Below are positions 44,571 to 52,434 of a DNA stretch of 64,000 nucleotides, piece after piece; within the stretch, counting starts at the first letter, position 1; each line of letters begins with the position of its first letter. The notes beneath the pieces were generated by a model. The model worked only from the letters and a program-made list of their open reading frames with translations. It was not told the DNA's origin and did not search any database. The position numbers and the translations under genes were made by a program. The DNA lies in the NCBI GenBank assembly GCA_017433375.1, contig JAFRHG010000019.1:56637-120636 (forward strand). The letters run 5' to 3'. This stretch comes from Bacillota bacterium (GTDB taxonomy: Bacteria > Bacillota > Clostridia > Peptostreptococcales > Anaerovoracaceae).

Positions 44571-45329
44571 CTACGGCCCGCCGCCGCATTTGCTGCAGGG
44601 CGTATATCCTTTGGCCTGGGCCTCGCTTCGGTCGATCACCGTGACGTGGCGCTGGATGGAGGAACAGCTGCTCCGGTGATAGGCGGTGTCCGGGCTGTCA
44701 AAACAGAAGACGAGACTCCCCGAAAGGATCTCCCCGGAGCGGCAGAGGCGGCAGGCGGAATGGGCCCGACGGATGCTGCCGCTTAAGATGACCGGGTGGA
44801 CCGTTGCCTTTACATAGGTGCAGCTGTCCCGATGATACTTCTCCCCGTAGGCGGGGAAGATGTGGACCGGATTCTGGGGCGTGTTGTTTTCCAGGCCCGC
44901 GGTGCCCAGGGGATCGCCGGACATCTCCTCGCCCACGAAGCCGTGATACACGATGGGGCAGGAGAAGGAGAAGTCCCGGGAAAAGCCGGCGGGCAGGTTC
45001 ATGCGCAGGCGGGCCGACATCTCGTAGGAGGTCAGGTGATGGAGATCCCCCCGGGAATAGTCCGCGACGAAGCGCCTCAGGGTGATGCTGTCCGGCGCGT
45101 CTTCCTCCGCCCGGACCCGCCGGGTGATCCGCCCCGGAGCCGCCCGCTGGGTGATCCCGTCCCAGGCCATTGCCTGGGCGCGGCAGCTTTCGTCTACAGC
45201 GCAGTGGACGCAGTTTTCCCAGACACCCTCCACCCGGGTGAAATAGCCCAGGGACAGGATGGTGAGGAGGATGAGGGGGAGGAAGAGGGCGGCCTCCAGG
45301 GTGTAGTAGCCCTTAGTACTGTTTTTCAT
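44571..45329 (-). CDS. TadE-like pseudopilin with two YHxxxC...CxxC motifs
   Basis: 252 residues; ATG 45329 overlaps the end of the DUF5702 gene by 17 bases. The N-terminus KGYYTLEAALFLPLILLTILSLGY is a class-3 prepilin leader: cut after Gly, Glu at +5 of the mature protein, then the hydrophobic helix. The external part ends in two related cysteine modules, YHRDSCTYVK...HSACRLCRSG (about 165-200) and YHRSSCSSIQR...YTPCSKCGG (about 217-250). The second is the YHxxxCxx...GxxPCxxC pattern of DNA-entry nuclease and related exported proteins, a probable metal site. A minor pilin that may be the functional tip. Confidence 0.8.
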   Translation of the reverse strand: MKNSTKGYYTLEAALFLPLILLTILSLGYFTRVEGVWENCVHCAVDESCRAQAMAWDGITQRAAPGRITRRVRAEEDAPDSITLRRFVADYSRGDLHHLTSYEMSARLRMNLPAGFSRDFSFSCPIVYHGFVGEEMSGDPLGTAGLENNTPQNPVHIFPAYGEKYHRDSCTYVKATVHPVILSGSIRRAHSACRLCRSGEILSGSLVFCFDSPDTAYHRSSCSSIQRHVTVIDRSEAQAKGYTPCSKCGGGP

Positions 45330-46707
45330 AGCGAAAGCTCCGGTGGTTGACGGTCATCTCCAGAGAGATGCCTGTGCACTGTTCGCTGATCAGAAAGAGG
45401 CCGTCCATGTCCTGGCGCACGTTGATCTGGATCAGGTCCAGGGCGCGCATGACCGTCATCTGATCCTCCTGGCTGAACAGCAGGATCCGCAGGTACTGGT
45501 CGTAGGAGAGGCCTTCTTTTTTTGCCGGCCGGATCACAGGGCGGCCGCCTTTGAGCAGGCTCTCCGGCTCAGGATCATAGGCGGACCCGTCCTCCCGGGG
45601 TTCGAACTTTTCCGGACTGAGGGCGCCGCTGATCATGTTCTTGACCACGTCCTCCAGGTCCAGGGCCCAGGTCTCCCGGCTTTTGATCAGAGGAACGGGA
45701 TCCCCCTGGAGCAGAAGGGCCAGATCGTTCTCGGACTCAGCCCATGCCCAGGTGGCGGCGAGGATGGCCTGCACGGCCGCTCCCGCCGGTCCGGGGGCGA
45801 TGGCTTCCGACGCCGCGGTGAGGGTTTCCCGTTTGGATGAGTCGGCGTAGATGTGGGCAAGGTTGGCGGGAATGCGGAGGGTGCGCAGGGCCCGGTCCGT
45901 GGCCTTGGCGTTTTCCTCATCGGAGAGTTTTCCCCAGAGGATGTATTCCGTTTCATTGCGGAAAAAATGGCCGGGCCGGTCCAGCCGGCTGCGGCTGTTG
46001 AAGGTGTCCAGGATATAGCTGCTCAGCAGGAAGTCCTCCGTGCCGTCGGTGAAGGCACGGGACAGGCCGCCTTCCCGGGTCAGCCGGTCGATGGCGGCCA
46101 AAAGGCCTCCGCCCTCGGGCATCTGCCGGGAGGGCAGGGAGGCGATGGTGGGACCGTGGTGCAGGTGGCGGCCGGCCGAAGAGGAGCTGCCGGAGGAGCC
46201 GGAGCCGGCCGGGGCCGTGCTGCTCTGCCCGGTTCCCGCCGGCCCCCTTGAACCGCCGGATCCTTCGTCCGATGAGCCGGAGCCGCCTGAGGAGCCGCCC
46301 GATTTGCCCGGCAGCAGGACCCGTCCGCCCGTCTTCATCCGCCCCAGAATCTGCTGGCGTATGGGCTCCGGGTCGACGATGGCATAGCGCCCTCCGCTGG
46401 CCTTCATGTCGCTGACGGACACATCCTTCATGGCGGAGAGGGAAGGGGTGAGGTAGCTGCGAAGATGGCCGGTCAGCTCCTCCTCATTTCCCTCCAGCAG
46501 AAACAGCCCGTATTCATCCAGGATGTCCCGGTGGTATTCTCCCATCAGGGATTCCCCGGCCAGATGGATCAGGGCGTCGGCCCGGCTGGTGACGGTCTGT
46601 TCCCTGGCCGCCATGATCATGGCAAAGCATATGGCGATGAGGGTGGACAGCACGATGCTGAGAAACACCGCGCTGCTCCCTCTTTTTGTACGAAAAAGCG
46701 CGTTCAT
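45313..46707 (-). CDS. DUF5702 Tad-pilus-associated membrane protein
   Basis: 464 residues. The frame is open to 47133, but the start is ATG 46707, whose ATGA overlaps the TGA of the TadE gene upstream (46704-46706). An N-terminal helix (GSSAVFLSIVLSTLIAICFAMIMA) is followed by a large external domain with an ALIHLAGESLMGEYHRDILDEYGLF start, a Gly/Ser/Pro-rich low-complexity loop (about 130-175), and a helical C-terminal half (TEDFLLSSYILDTF, SYDQYLRILLFSQEDQMTVMRALDLIQIN) typical of DUF5702. The short helix start resembles TadG-type minor pilins, and the protein probably sits in the membrane as part of the pilus base. Confidence 0.8.
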   Translation of the reverse strand: MNALFRTKRGSSAVFLSIVLSTLIAICFAMIMAAREQTVTSRADALIHLAGESLMGEYHRDILDEYGLFLLEGNEEELTGHLRSYLTPSLSAMKDVSVSDMKASGGRYAIVDPEPIRQQILGRMKTGGRVLLPGKSGGSSGGSGSSDEGSGGSRGPAGTGQSSTAPAGSGSSGSSSSAGRHLHHGPTIASLPSRQMPEGGGLLAAIDRLTREGGLSRAFTDGTEDFLLSSYILDTFNSRSRLDRPGHFFRNETEYILWGKLSDEENAKATDRALRTLRIPANLAHIYADSSKRETLTAASEAIAPGPAGAAVQAILAATWAWAESENDLALLLQGDPVPLIKSRETWALDLEDVVKNMISGALSPEKFEPREDGSAYDPEPESLLKGGRPVIRPAKKEGLSYDQYLRILLFSQEDQMTVMRALDLIQINVRQDMDGLFLISEQCTGISLEMTVNHRSFRYEKQY

Positions 46708-47096
46708 CGTGTGTTCGCCCTTTCGCTGATCAGCGTGCAGTAACGTACGTAAAGGACGCCGTCGGAGGCGGTCCACAGGCTCTCCATGTCCCGCTCGACC
46801 CGGTGCGCCAGAATACCTCTGGTTTTCATCGGTACACGCTCCTTTCCCCGGACCGTCTTGAAAATACCCTTTTTCTGTGTTTCGATCTGACCTTCCCATT
46901 TGATTTCCCCCTCCGGATAGGCGGTGTGCCCGGTGAGGGCGCCGGCGTTCTGGCGTAGGGCCATGTGCATCCTGCTCTGCTCGGCGGTCAGGGTATAAAA
47001 GAACGTGCAGATCAGGATGCAGGTGATCACCGTGAGGATGACCATGGGGAGGACGAGGGCGGCCTCCATGGTGACTCCGCCCCGGCGGTTTCTCAA
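46704..47096 (-). CDS. tadE: TadE-family pseudopilin
   Basis: 130 residues. RRGGVTMEAALVLPMVILTVITCILICTFF is a class-3 prepilin leader (cut after Gly, Glu at +4 or +5) with its helix. The likely start is TTG 47096, which overlaps the TGA of the flp gene as TTGA; an alternative is the ATG of MEAAL, which has GGAG 6 bases upstream but would lose the leader. The mature part has about 85 residues with no recognised motif. It is made with the major pilin and probably primes or caps the pilus. Confidence 0.82.
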   Translation of the reverse strand: MRNRRGGVTMEAALVLPMVILTVITCILICTFFYTLTAEQSRMHMALRQNAGALTGHTAYPEGEIKWEGQIETQKKGIFKTVRGKERVPMKTRGILAHRVERDMESLWTASDGVLYVRYCTLISERANTR

Positions 47097-47245
47097 TTGA
47101 AGTTTCCCAGGCCCTCGAAGGTGTTGTTGACAAAATCGGTGATCTGGGATTTGAAAATCAACCCCAGGCCGATGGCGATGGCCACCAGGATGGCCACCTG
47201 GACGAGCTCCATGCCCCGCCTGCTTCGGAAATACGACTTGTTCAT
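47093..47245 (-). CDS. flp: Flp1-type Tad pilin
   Basis: 50 residues, ATG 47245 after AGGAGCGG. MNKSYFRSRRG is the basic leader, followed by MELVQVAILVAIAIGLGLIF and a short tail, KSQITDFVNNTFEGLGNFN. Length and layout (RRGM...IFKxQI..FVN) match Flp1-like clostridial pilins, the main pilus subunit after cleavage at RRG|M. The expected glutamate stands at +2 instead of +5. It is first in the operon, behind a consensus promoter. The prepilin peptidase gene is not in this window. Confidence 0.82.
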   Translation of the reverse strand: MNKSYFRSRRGMELVQVAILVAIAIGLGLIFKSQITDFVNNTFEGLGNFN

Positions 47246-47294
47246 CTCTGATCCGCTCCTTTCATCAAAATAATGGAAAATAATTACTGGAAAT

Positions 47295-47330
47295 ATTATA
47301 CAGTGAATGGAAGAAAATGGCAACTGGCAA
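47295..47330 (-). promoter_or_regulatory. Tad pilin operon promoter
   Basis: Read on the minus strand: TTGCCA (47323-47318), a 17-bp spacer and TATAAT (47300-47295). A second TTGCCA lies 7 bases upstream (47330-47325). The 15-base block CAGTTGCCATTTTCT (47326-47312) is repeated exactly at the cpaF promoter. Confidence 0.82.
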
Positions 47331-47368
47331 TTTCTAATTATTTCCAGTGTAAAACACTCCGAATGTAG

Positions 47369-47377
47369 TGGTATACT
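47369..47377 (+). promoter_or_regulatory. Extended -10 promoter of the amino-acid ABC transporter
   Basis: TG-G-TATACT (47369-47377), 55 bases before ATG 47432, with no good -35. It is divergent from the pilin promoter; the two are about 50 bases apart, so a regulator between them could affect both. Confidence 0.5.
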
Positions 47378-47431
47378 GGTTCCGTTGACAATAATATTCT
47401 CGCAGATCATCACAGTGGAGAACCAGATGTA

Positions 47432-48973
47432 ATGGTGCATATCAGCAAAATGAAAAAGACAAAAGGGCTGGCTTTGTTATACGCAGCTATGATGCTTGCC
47501 CTTACATTCATTCCGGCGTTCACCTTTGCCGCTGAGGCGACGCCTGCCTATCAGACTCTCGACGAGCTGTCGGGCAAGCGCTTCGCCTACGTGAACGGCA
47601 GTGTGTACAATCAGAGCGTTCAGGAGAAGATCGAAGGAACTACCGAAGAGTTCTATCCTTCGCTGTCGGAATGCGTGGCAGCGGTGGAAGCGGGTAAGGC
47701 AGACGCGGCGGTTCAGCTTTCGTACTGCTGCCAGCTCGCTGTAAACCGGCGCCCGGGCACGGTGGCACTGCTTCCCGAACCGGTCACCGAAGTATCCGAG
47801 GGGTTCTTCTTCCCCCACGGCTCGAAACTGACCGCCCAGTTCAACGACGTCATCAGCCGCTTCTCTGAAGACGGTACCCTGGCGAAGCTTGAGAAGAAGT
47901 GGGTGGCGGCCGATGAGTCAGGCAAGACCCTGCCCGAGCAGGATTGGGACGCGCCTAACGGCACCCTGAAATTCGCCACCTCCGGAGTCATCGAACCCTT
48001 CTCCTACGTGGGCGAGGGCGGACAGCCCAAGGGCTACGATGTAGAACTGGGCCTGCTCATTGCCCGGGAACTGGGTTACCATCTGGAGGTTTTCACCATT
48101 CCTATGGACTCCATCTTTGCTTCGGTGGACTCCGGCAAGGCCGATTTCGGCGGCACCCTCACGAAAACGCCTGAGCGCGCCTCTGTGTGCGAGTTCAGTG
48201 AGCCGGTGATGCCTACCACCATCTCGGTCATCGTAAAGTCCAAAGAGGCGGTTTCGTCCGGGGGCTTCCTGGAAAGGCTGGCCGATTCCTTTAAGAAAAC
48301 CTTCATCGTGGAGGATCGCTGGATGCTCATCCTCTCCGGCTTGGGCGTCACTGTTCTCATCAGCGTGTTCTCCGGCGCGTTCGGGTTGCTTTTGGGCTAT
48401 GGTACCGTCCTCGCACGGCGCAGCGGAGTGCGCTCCGTCGGCAAGATCGTGGACGGCTATCAGGCGCTCATGGGCAGGATCCCCATCGTTGTGGTGCTTA
48501 TGCTGCTCTACTACGTCGTATTCGGCGCCCTGGACATCGCCGGGGAGATCGTGGCCATCATCGCCTTCACGCTGGCATTCGGGGCAACCGCCGGAGCCAC
48601 CATGTGGACAGCGGTGAAGGGCATCGATCCCATTCAGGAAGAAACGGGACTCGCCCTGGGTTACACTCGGCGGCAGGTGTTCTCCAAAATCATATTCCCC
48701 CAGGCACGCCAGCAGTTCACGCCCCAGCTCATGGGACAGTTCATCAGCCTGGTCAAGGATACCGCGATCGTAGGATATATTGCCGTACAGGACCTTACCC
48801 GGGCGGGCGACCTCATACGGGCCCGCACAATGGAAGCGTTCTTCCCGCTCATCGCGACGGCGATCATCTACTTCCTGATCTGCCTGCTGCTTGGCCGGGT
48901 ATTGCGGAGGATCGCCGAGCGTTATGACGTGACCAACCGGCCGCGTAAAGTCGAGGGGGTGGTGGAGAAATGA
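47432..48973 (+). CDS. Amino-acid ABC transporter: binding domain fused to permease, binding domain apparently circularly permuted
   Basis: 513 residues, ATG 47432 after GTGGAGAA. Signal or anchor segment 1-33. Residues about 40-160 look like the second half of an SBP_bac_3 binding protein (LDELSGKRFAYVNGSVY, SECVAAVEAGKADAAV, then the terminal DGTLAKLEKKW). Residues about 178-275 look like the first half (GTLKFATSGVIEPFSYV, GYDVELGLLIARELGY, SGKADFGGTLTKTPERA, FSEPVMPTTISVIVK). The normal order is the reverse. From about 290 follows a HisM/GlnP permease with five helices and the EAA loop (EETGLALGYTRRQVFSKIIFP). Its stop overlaps the ATPase start (ATGA). It imports a polar amino acid, perhaps glutamine. 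Confidence 0.85.
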   Translation: MVHISKMKKTKGLALLYAAMMLALTFIPAFTFAAEATPAYQTLDELSGKRFAYVNGSVYNQSVQEKIEGTTEEFYPSLSECVAAVEAGKADAAVQLSYCCQLAVNRRPGTVALLPEPVTEVSEGFFFPHGSKLTAQFNDVISRFSEDGTLAKLEKKWVAADESGKTLPEQDWDAPNGTLKFATSGVIEPFSYVGEGGQPKGYDVELGLLIARELGYHLEVFTIPMDSIFASVDSGKADFGGTLTKTPERASVCEFSEPVMPTTISVIVKSKEAVSSGGFLERLADSFKKTFIVEDRWMLILSGLGVTVLISVFSGAFGLLLGYGTVLARRSGVRSVGKIVDGYQALMGRIPIVVVLMLLYYVVFGALDIAGEIVAIIAFTLAFGATAGATMWTAVKGIDPIQEETGLALGYTRRQVFSKIIFPQARQQFTPQLMGQFISLVKDTAIVGYIAVQDLTRAGDLIRARTMEAFFPLIATAIIYFLICLLLGRVLRRIAERYDVTNRPRKVEGVVEK

Positions 48974-50079
48974 GTATCATAGAAGTAAAGCACCTGCGCA
49001 AGGAATATCCCAACGTAGTTCCCTTAAGCGATGTCAACGCCACCGTGGATGAGGGCGAGGTCATCTCCATCATCGGACCTTCCGGCACAGGCAAGTCGAC
49101 CTTCATCCGCTGCCTCAACGGACTGGAGAAACCGACCTCGGGACAGATCATCGTAGACGGCGTCGATATGTGCGCACCGGATGTCGATCTGCCGAAGATG
49201 CGTCAGAAGATGGGCATGGTTTTCCAGAACTACGCCCTGTTCAACCATAAGCTCGTTGTAGAGAATCTCATGATGGCGCCCATGGACCTGCTGGGCATGT
49301 CCAAGCAGGACGCCTACGACCAGGCGCTGGATCTGCTGAAGCTGGTCGGACTTAAGGACAAGGCCCTCAGCTGGCCCCACGAACTTTCCGGAGGGCAGCG
49401 CCAGCGGGTCGCCATTGCCCGCGGCCTGGCTATGAAACCTAAGATACTGCTCTTCGATGAGCCTACCAGTGCGCTGGATCCGCAGATGGTGTCGGAGGTG
49501 CTTTCCGTCATTACCCGCCTGGCCGAGCGGGGGCTTACTATGCTCGTGGTTACCCACGAGATGCGCTTCGCCCGGGATGCCAGTACCCGCGTGTTCTACA
49601 TGGACCGGGGCGAGCTCTGGGAATCCGGCACGCCGAAGCAGATCTTCGAAAATCCCCAGCGCAGGGAAACGCGGGACTTCGTCTTCCGGGTGCGCAATTG
49701 GAACTGGGTGATCAACAGCATCAACTACGACTACGCGGCTATGTTCTCATCGCTTCAGGAATTCTGTGCCCGTCAGTTCATCGGGCGCCACATTACCCTC
49801 AAATGCCAGCTTGCACTGGAGGAGAACACATCGTCCATCCTCATTCCCCTGGCACAGGAGCATGGGATAGCCGACCCGCATATCGCATACGAGCTGTCCG
49901 TGGGCGAAGGGGGAAAGGAGGCGGACCTGTCTGTTGACTTAAGTAAATTCACCGCCTCGGGAATAAGCCGGGATATGGCCGTCGCGATCACCGATGACAT
50001 ATCGAAGCGGATCCTGGAGAATATTGTCCAGCGGCAATACATGGACAGCTCCGGAAAGATTCATTTCATTATCGGATAG
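48970..50079 (+). CDS. Amino-acid ABC transporter ATPase (GlnQ-like) with an extra C-terminal domain
   Basis: 369 residues, ATG 48970 in an ATGA overlap with the permease fusion. Residues 1-240 form a complete ABC ATPase: Walker A GPSGTGKST, Q-loop VFQNYALF, signature LSGGQRQR, Walker B ILLFDEPTSALD and switch His in VVTHEM. GlnQ proteins normally end near residue 245; this one has about 120 more. The extra part (LKCQLALEENTSSILIPLAQ, IAYELSVGEGG, LSVDLSKF, then DDISKRILENIV and GKIHFIIG) has the rhythm of an RsbW-type HATPase fold, like the middle of the symporter at 36854. It powers uptake by the preceding protein; the tail may regulate it. Confidence 0.9.
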   Translation: MSIIEVKHLRKEYPNVVPLSDVNATVDEGEVISIIGPSGTGKSTFIRCLNGLEKPTSGQIIVDGVDMCAPDVDLPKMRQKMGMVFQNYALFNHKLVVENLMMAPMDLLGMSKQDAYDQALDLLKLVGLKDKALSWPHELSGGQRQRVAIARGLAMKPKILLFDEPTSALDPQMVSEVLSVITRLAERGLTMLVVTHEMRFARDASTRVFYMDRGELWESGTPKQIFENPQRRETRDFVFRVRNWNWVINSINYDYAAMFSSLQEFCARQFIGRHITLKCQLALEENTSSILIPLAQEHGIADPHIAYELSVGEGGKEADLSVDLSKFTASGISRDMAVAITDDISKRILENIVQRQYMDSSGKIHFIIG

Positions 50080-50111
50080 ATGGACGGGCGACACGGAAGG
50101 GAGACGGGAAG

Positions 50112-50561
50112 ATGGATTACCGAAGAATGAATGACACCTGCTATGTCAGGATCGATAAGGGCGAGGAAATCATCGCCGAACTGCTTCAGGTATGCCGCAG
50201 GGAAGGCATCCGGTCCGCTGTCTTCACCGGGATAGGCGGATGCAGCCGGGCTGAGCTTCAGATATTCATCCCGGATAAGGGAGTGTTTGAGACGGAGATC
50301 ATCGAAGGCATGCTGGAACTGATCAATGTCACCGGCAACATCGTTTCGGATGACGGACAGCTCTTCCATCATACCCATGCGATCTTCTCCTATAAGGAAG
50401 GGTCAGAACACAAAATGGCAGCCGGGCATATGAAGGCATTGACCGTTCTGTACACCGCGGAGATAGAGCTCAGACCGGTGATTGGCGGTGTGATCAACAG
50501 AAAACACGATCCGGAGACAGGAACAGGGTTCTGGTGCTTTGACCAGGCACATCAGCGATAA
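50112..50561 (+). CDS. PPC (DUF296) domain protein
   Basis: 149 residues, ATG 50112 after GGGAGACGGGAAG. The whole protein is one PPC domain: YVRIDKGEEIIAELLQVCRREGIRSAVFTGIGGCS, an EGMLELINVTGNI strand, HHTHAIFS and GHMKALTVLYTAEIEL. The histidines of HHTH and AGH are the usual metal-binding positions. Bacterial members form trimers; some are annotated as DNA-binding by analogy with plant AT-hook proteins, but no AT-hook is present. It follows the ABC transporter by 32 bases and may be in the same transcript. Function unknown. Confidence 0.85.
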   Translation: MDYRRMNDTCYVRIDKGEEIIAELLQVCRREGIRSAVFTGIGGCSRAELQIFIPDKGVFETEIIEGMLELINVTGNIVSDDGQLFHHTHAIFSYKEGSEHKMAAGHMKALTVLYTAEIELRPVIGGVINRKHDPETGTGFWCFDQAHQR

Positions 50562-50604
50562 GGTATATTAAACACACATCCCAAATCAGAAAGGAGACCA
50601 GTGA

Positions 50605-52407
50605 ATGAGAAGACTAACCGTAATACTGCTGTCCGCAGTGCTGGCAGCCGTCTTCGCCACCGCAGGCGCCTTCGCGTGCACCAATGTGTATGTTGGTAAG
50701 GACGCCAGCGCCGACGGCACGACGATCATCGCCAGAAGTGAAGACCAGCTTGCATCACCCTATAACAAGATGTTCAAGGTTCAGCCGAGGGTGAACGAGG
50801 CCGGCCGGATCTTTACCGATACCGGTACCGGTAATAAATTCAAGCTTCCGGAGCTGACATACAAATACACCTATGTGCCTGATTCATCCGACGCGGGAGA
50901 CGGTCTCTATCCGGCCTGCTGCACCAATGAGTACGGCGTGGCGGTCATCGGCACCGTTACCACAGAAGTCAGCGAGGCTTACGCTGAGCAGGATCCCCTG
51001 GTGGAGACCGGACTGCGGGAAGCGGTTCTTCCGGCGCTGATCGCCTGTCAGTCCAAAACCGCCAGAGAAGCGGTGGATGTGCTGGCGAAGCTGATTGAGG
51101 AATACGGTTCGGCCGAGTACAATACTCTGCTGATCACCGATCCGGATGAGGGCTGGTTTGTGGAGATCTACGGCGGAAAGACCTACTGCGCCATGAAGAT
51201 GCCGGCGGATTGCGTTGCGGTACACGGAAACCAGAACATGATCGGCGCCGTGGATGATCAGGACACGGAGAACTACGTGTTCTCGGACGGACTTTTCAAA
51301 ACCATTGAAGCCGCGGGCAATGTAGTCAAGGAAGAGGGAAAGATCAATCTGGTGAAATCCATCACCGGATACCGGAATGAGTTCGCGAACTCCCGGACAT
51401 GGAGAGGCCATATGCTTCTGTCTCCGTCCACCCTCAAAAATGATGAGCAGAAAGGCGGCATCGGAAAATGGCTGAGCAATCTTTTTGGAAGCGGCGGCGA
51501 TGAGCAGGCCTTTGACGTGGATACCTATTATCCCCTTTTCTATAAGCCGGATAAGAAGGTCGCCCTCGCCGATGTGATGAACATCTACCGCGACCGTTAC
51601 GCGGGCACGGATATGGACGTGACGAACACCACGGATCAATCGATCCGGCCCATCGGCACCAATTGCTCCTCGGATGTGCACATTGTCCAGACCATGTCCG
51701 ATATGCCCAGGGACTGCTGCCAGCTGCAGTGGCTCTGCATGGGCAATGCGGAGCATTCGATCTTCGTTCCCTCCTTCTCCGGCATCACTGACACGCTGGA
51801 CCTGTACAAAGCCGATGGGAGCATGGTCCAGGATAACAGCGCCTACTGGATGTTCAAACGCAACTGTATTCTGGCTGAGCAGGATCGCAAGGGCTTAAGC
51901 GCCGGCGCTAAAGCCTTCTGTCAGGACTGCGAGAAGGATGAGATCGCGCGTATCCAGAAACAGAAGAAGGGCGTGCAGGAAGCCTATAAGCAGGGCAAAG
52001 AAGAAGGCCGGGCGTACTGCACAAAAATCGCGAAAGATGAAGCGAAGCGCCAGCTGATCAATTCCACGGTTCTGTACCGGGCGCTCCTGTTTGCCAGCGC
52101 CCTTAACACTACGGACGAGGCACCCTACATGCAGGATGATGAAGTGCACGAAGTGAGTGTGACCTTCGCGAAACCTGTCGCGCTGATCGACGCGGCGAAA
52201 GATGCCGGCTATGAGGTCAAGGAGAAAGGCAACAGCATTGTCCTTGCCAAAGACGGCGTAGAATCCACGCTGACGGTAGGTGCGGCCAGCGTCTACATCG
52301 GAGGGGAATACGTCAACGACATGGCATACCCCATCTTCAGGGAGAACGGTGTCGTTTACGGCTCCGCTGACTTCACCGACAGCCTGTGCGTGCCCAAGGA
52401 AGAGTGA
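50605..52407 (+). CDS. Exported C69-family dipeptidase with C-terminal wall-type domain
   Basis: 600 residues, ATG 50605 after AAAGGAG. The signal peptide (1-24) ends at AFA|CTN, and the cysteine C25 freed by cleavage is the N-terminal nucleophile of C69 peptidases. Family landmarks follow: DGTTIIARSEDQ, ACCTNEYGVAVIGTVT, WFVEIYGGKTYCAMKMPADCVAVHGNQ, DVTNTTDQSIRPIGTNCSSDVHIVQ and AYWMFKRN. Residues about 515-600 (VHEVSVTFAKPVALIDAAKDAG to YGSADFTDSL) resemble a copper-amine-oxidase N1-type domain common in exported clostridial proteins. It hydrolyses dipeptides outside the cell, which suits its place beside an amino-acid importer. The sequence has no membrane anchor. Confidence 0.88.
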   Translation: MRRLTVILLSAVLAAVFATAGAFACTNVYVGKDASADGTTIIARSEDQLASPYNKMFKVQPRVNEAGRIFTDTGTGNKFKLPELTYKYTYVPDSSDAGDGLYPACCTNEYGVAVIGTVTTEVSEAYAEQDPLVETGLREAVLPALIACQSKTAREAVDVLAKLIEEYGSAEYNTLLITDPDEGWFVEIYGGKTYCAMKMPADCVAVHGNQNMIGAVDDQDTENYVFSDGLFKTIEAAGNVVKEEGKINLVKSITGYRNEFANSRTWRGHMLLSPSTLKNDEQKGGIGKWLSNLFGSGGDEQAFDVDTYYPLFYKPDKKVALADVMNIYRDRYAGTDMDVTNTTDQSIRPIGTNCSSDVHIVQTMSDMPRDCCQLQWLCMGNAEHSIFVPSFSGITDTLDLYKADGSMVQDNSAYWMFKRNCILAEQDRKGLSAGAKAFCQDCEKDEIARIQKQKKGVQEAYKQGKEEGRAYCTKIAKDEAKRQLINSTVLYRALLFASALNTTDEAPYMQDDEVHEVSVTFAKPVALIDAAKDAGYEVKEKGNSIVLAKDGVESTLTVGAASVYIGGEYVNDMAYPIFRENGVVYGSADFTDSLCVPKEE

Positions 52408-52434
52408 AGACGCTGAGTTAAACCTTTCACCGGA

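Noticed and set aside
43972-44679. Plus-strand open frames at 44012-44218 and 44059-44679.
   Set aside because: They lie opposite the DUF6382 and TadE-like genes and have no ribosome site or known domain.
46708-47133. N-terminal extension of the DUF5702 frame to 47133 (606 residues).
   Set aside because: It would overlap the whole TadE gene and reads as low-complexity sequence; ATG 46707 in an ATGA overlap begins exactly at the membrane helix.
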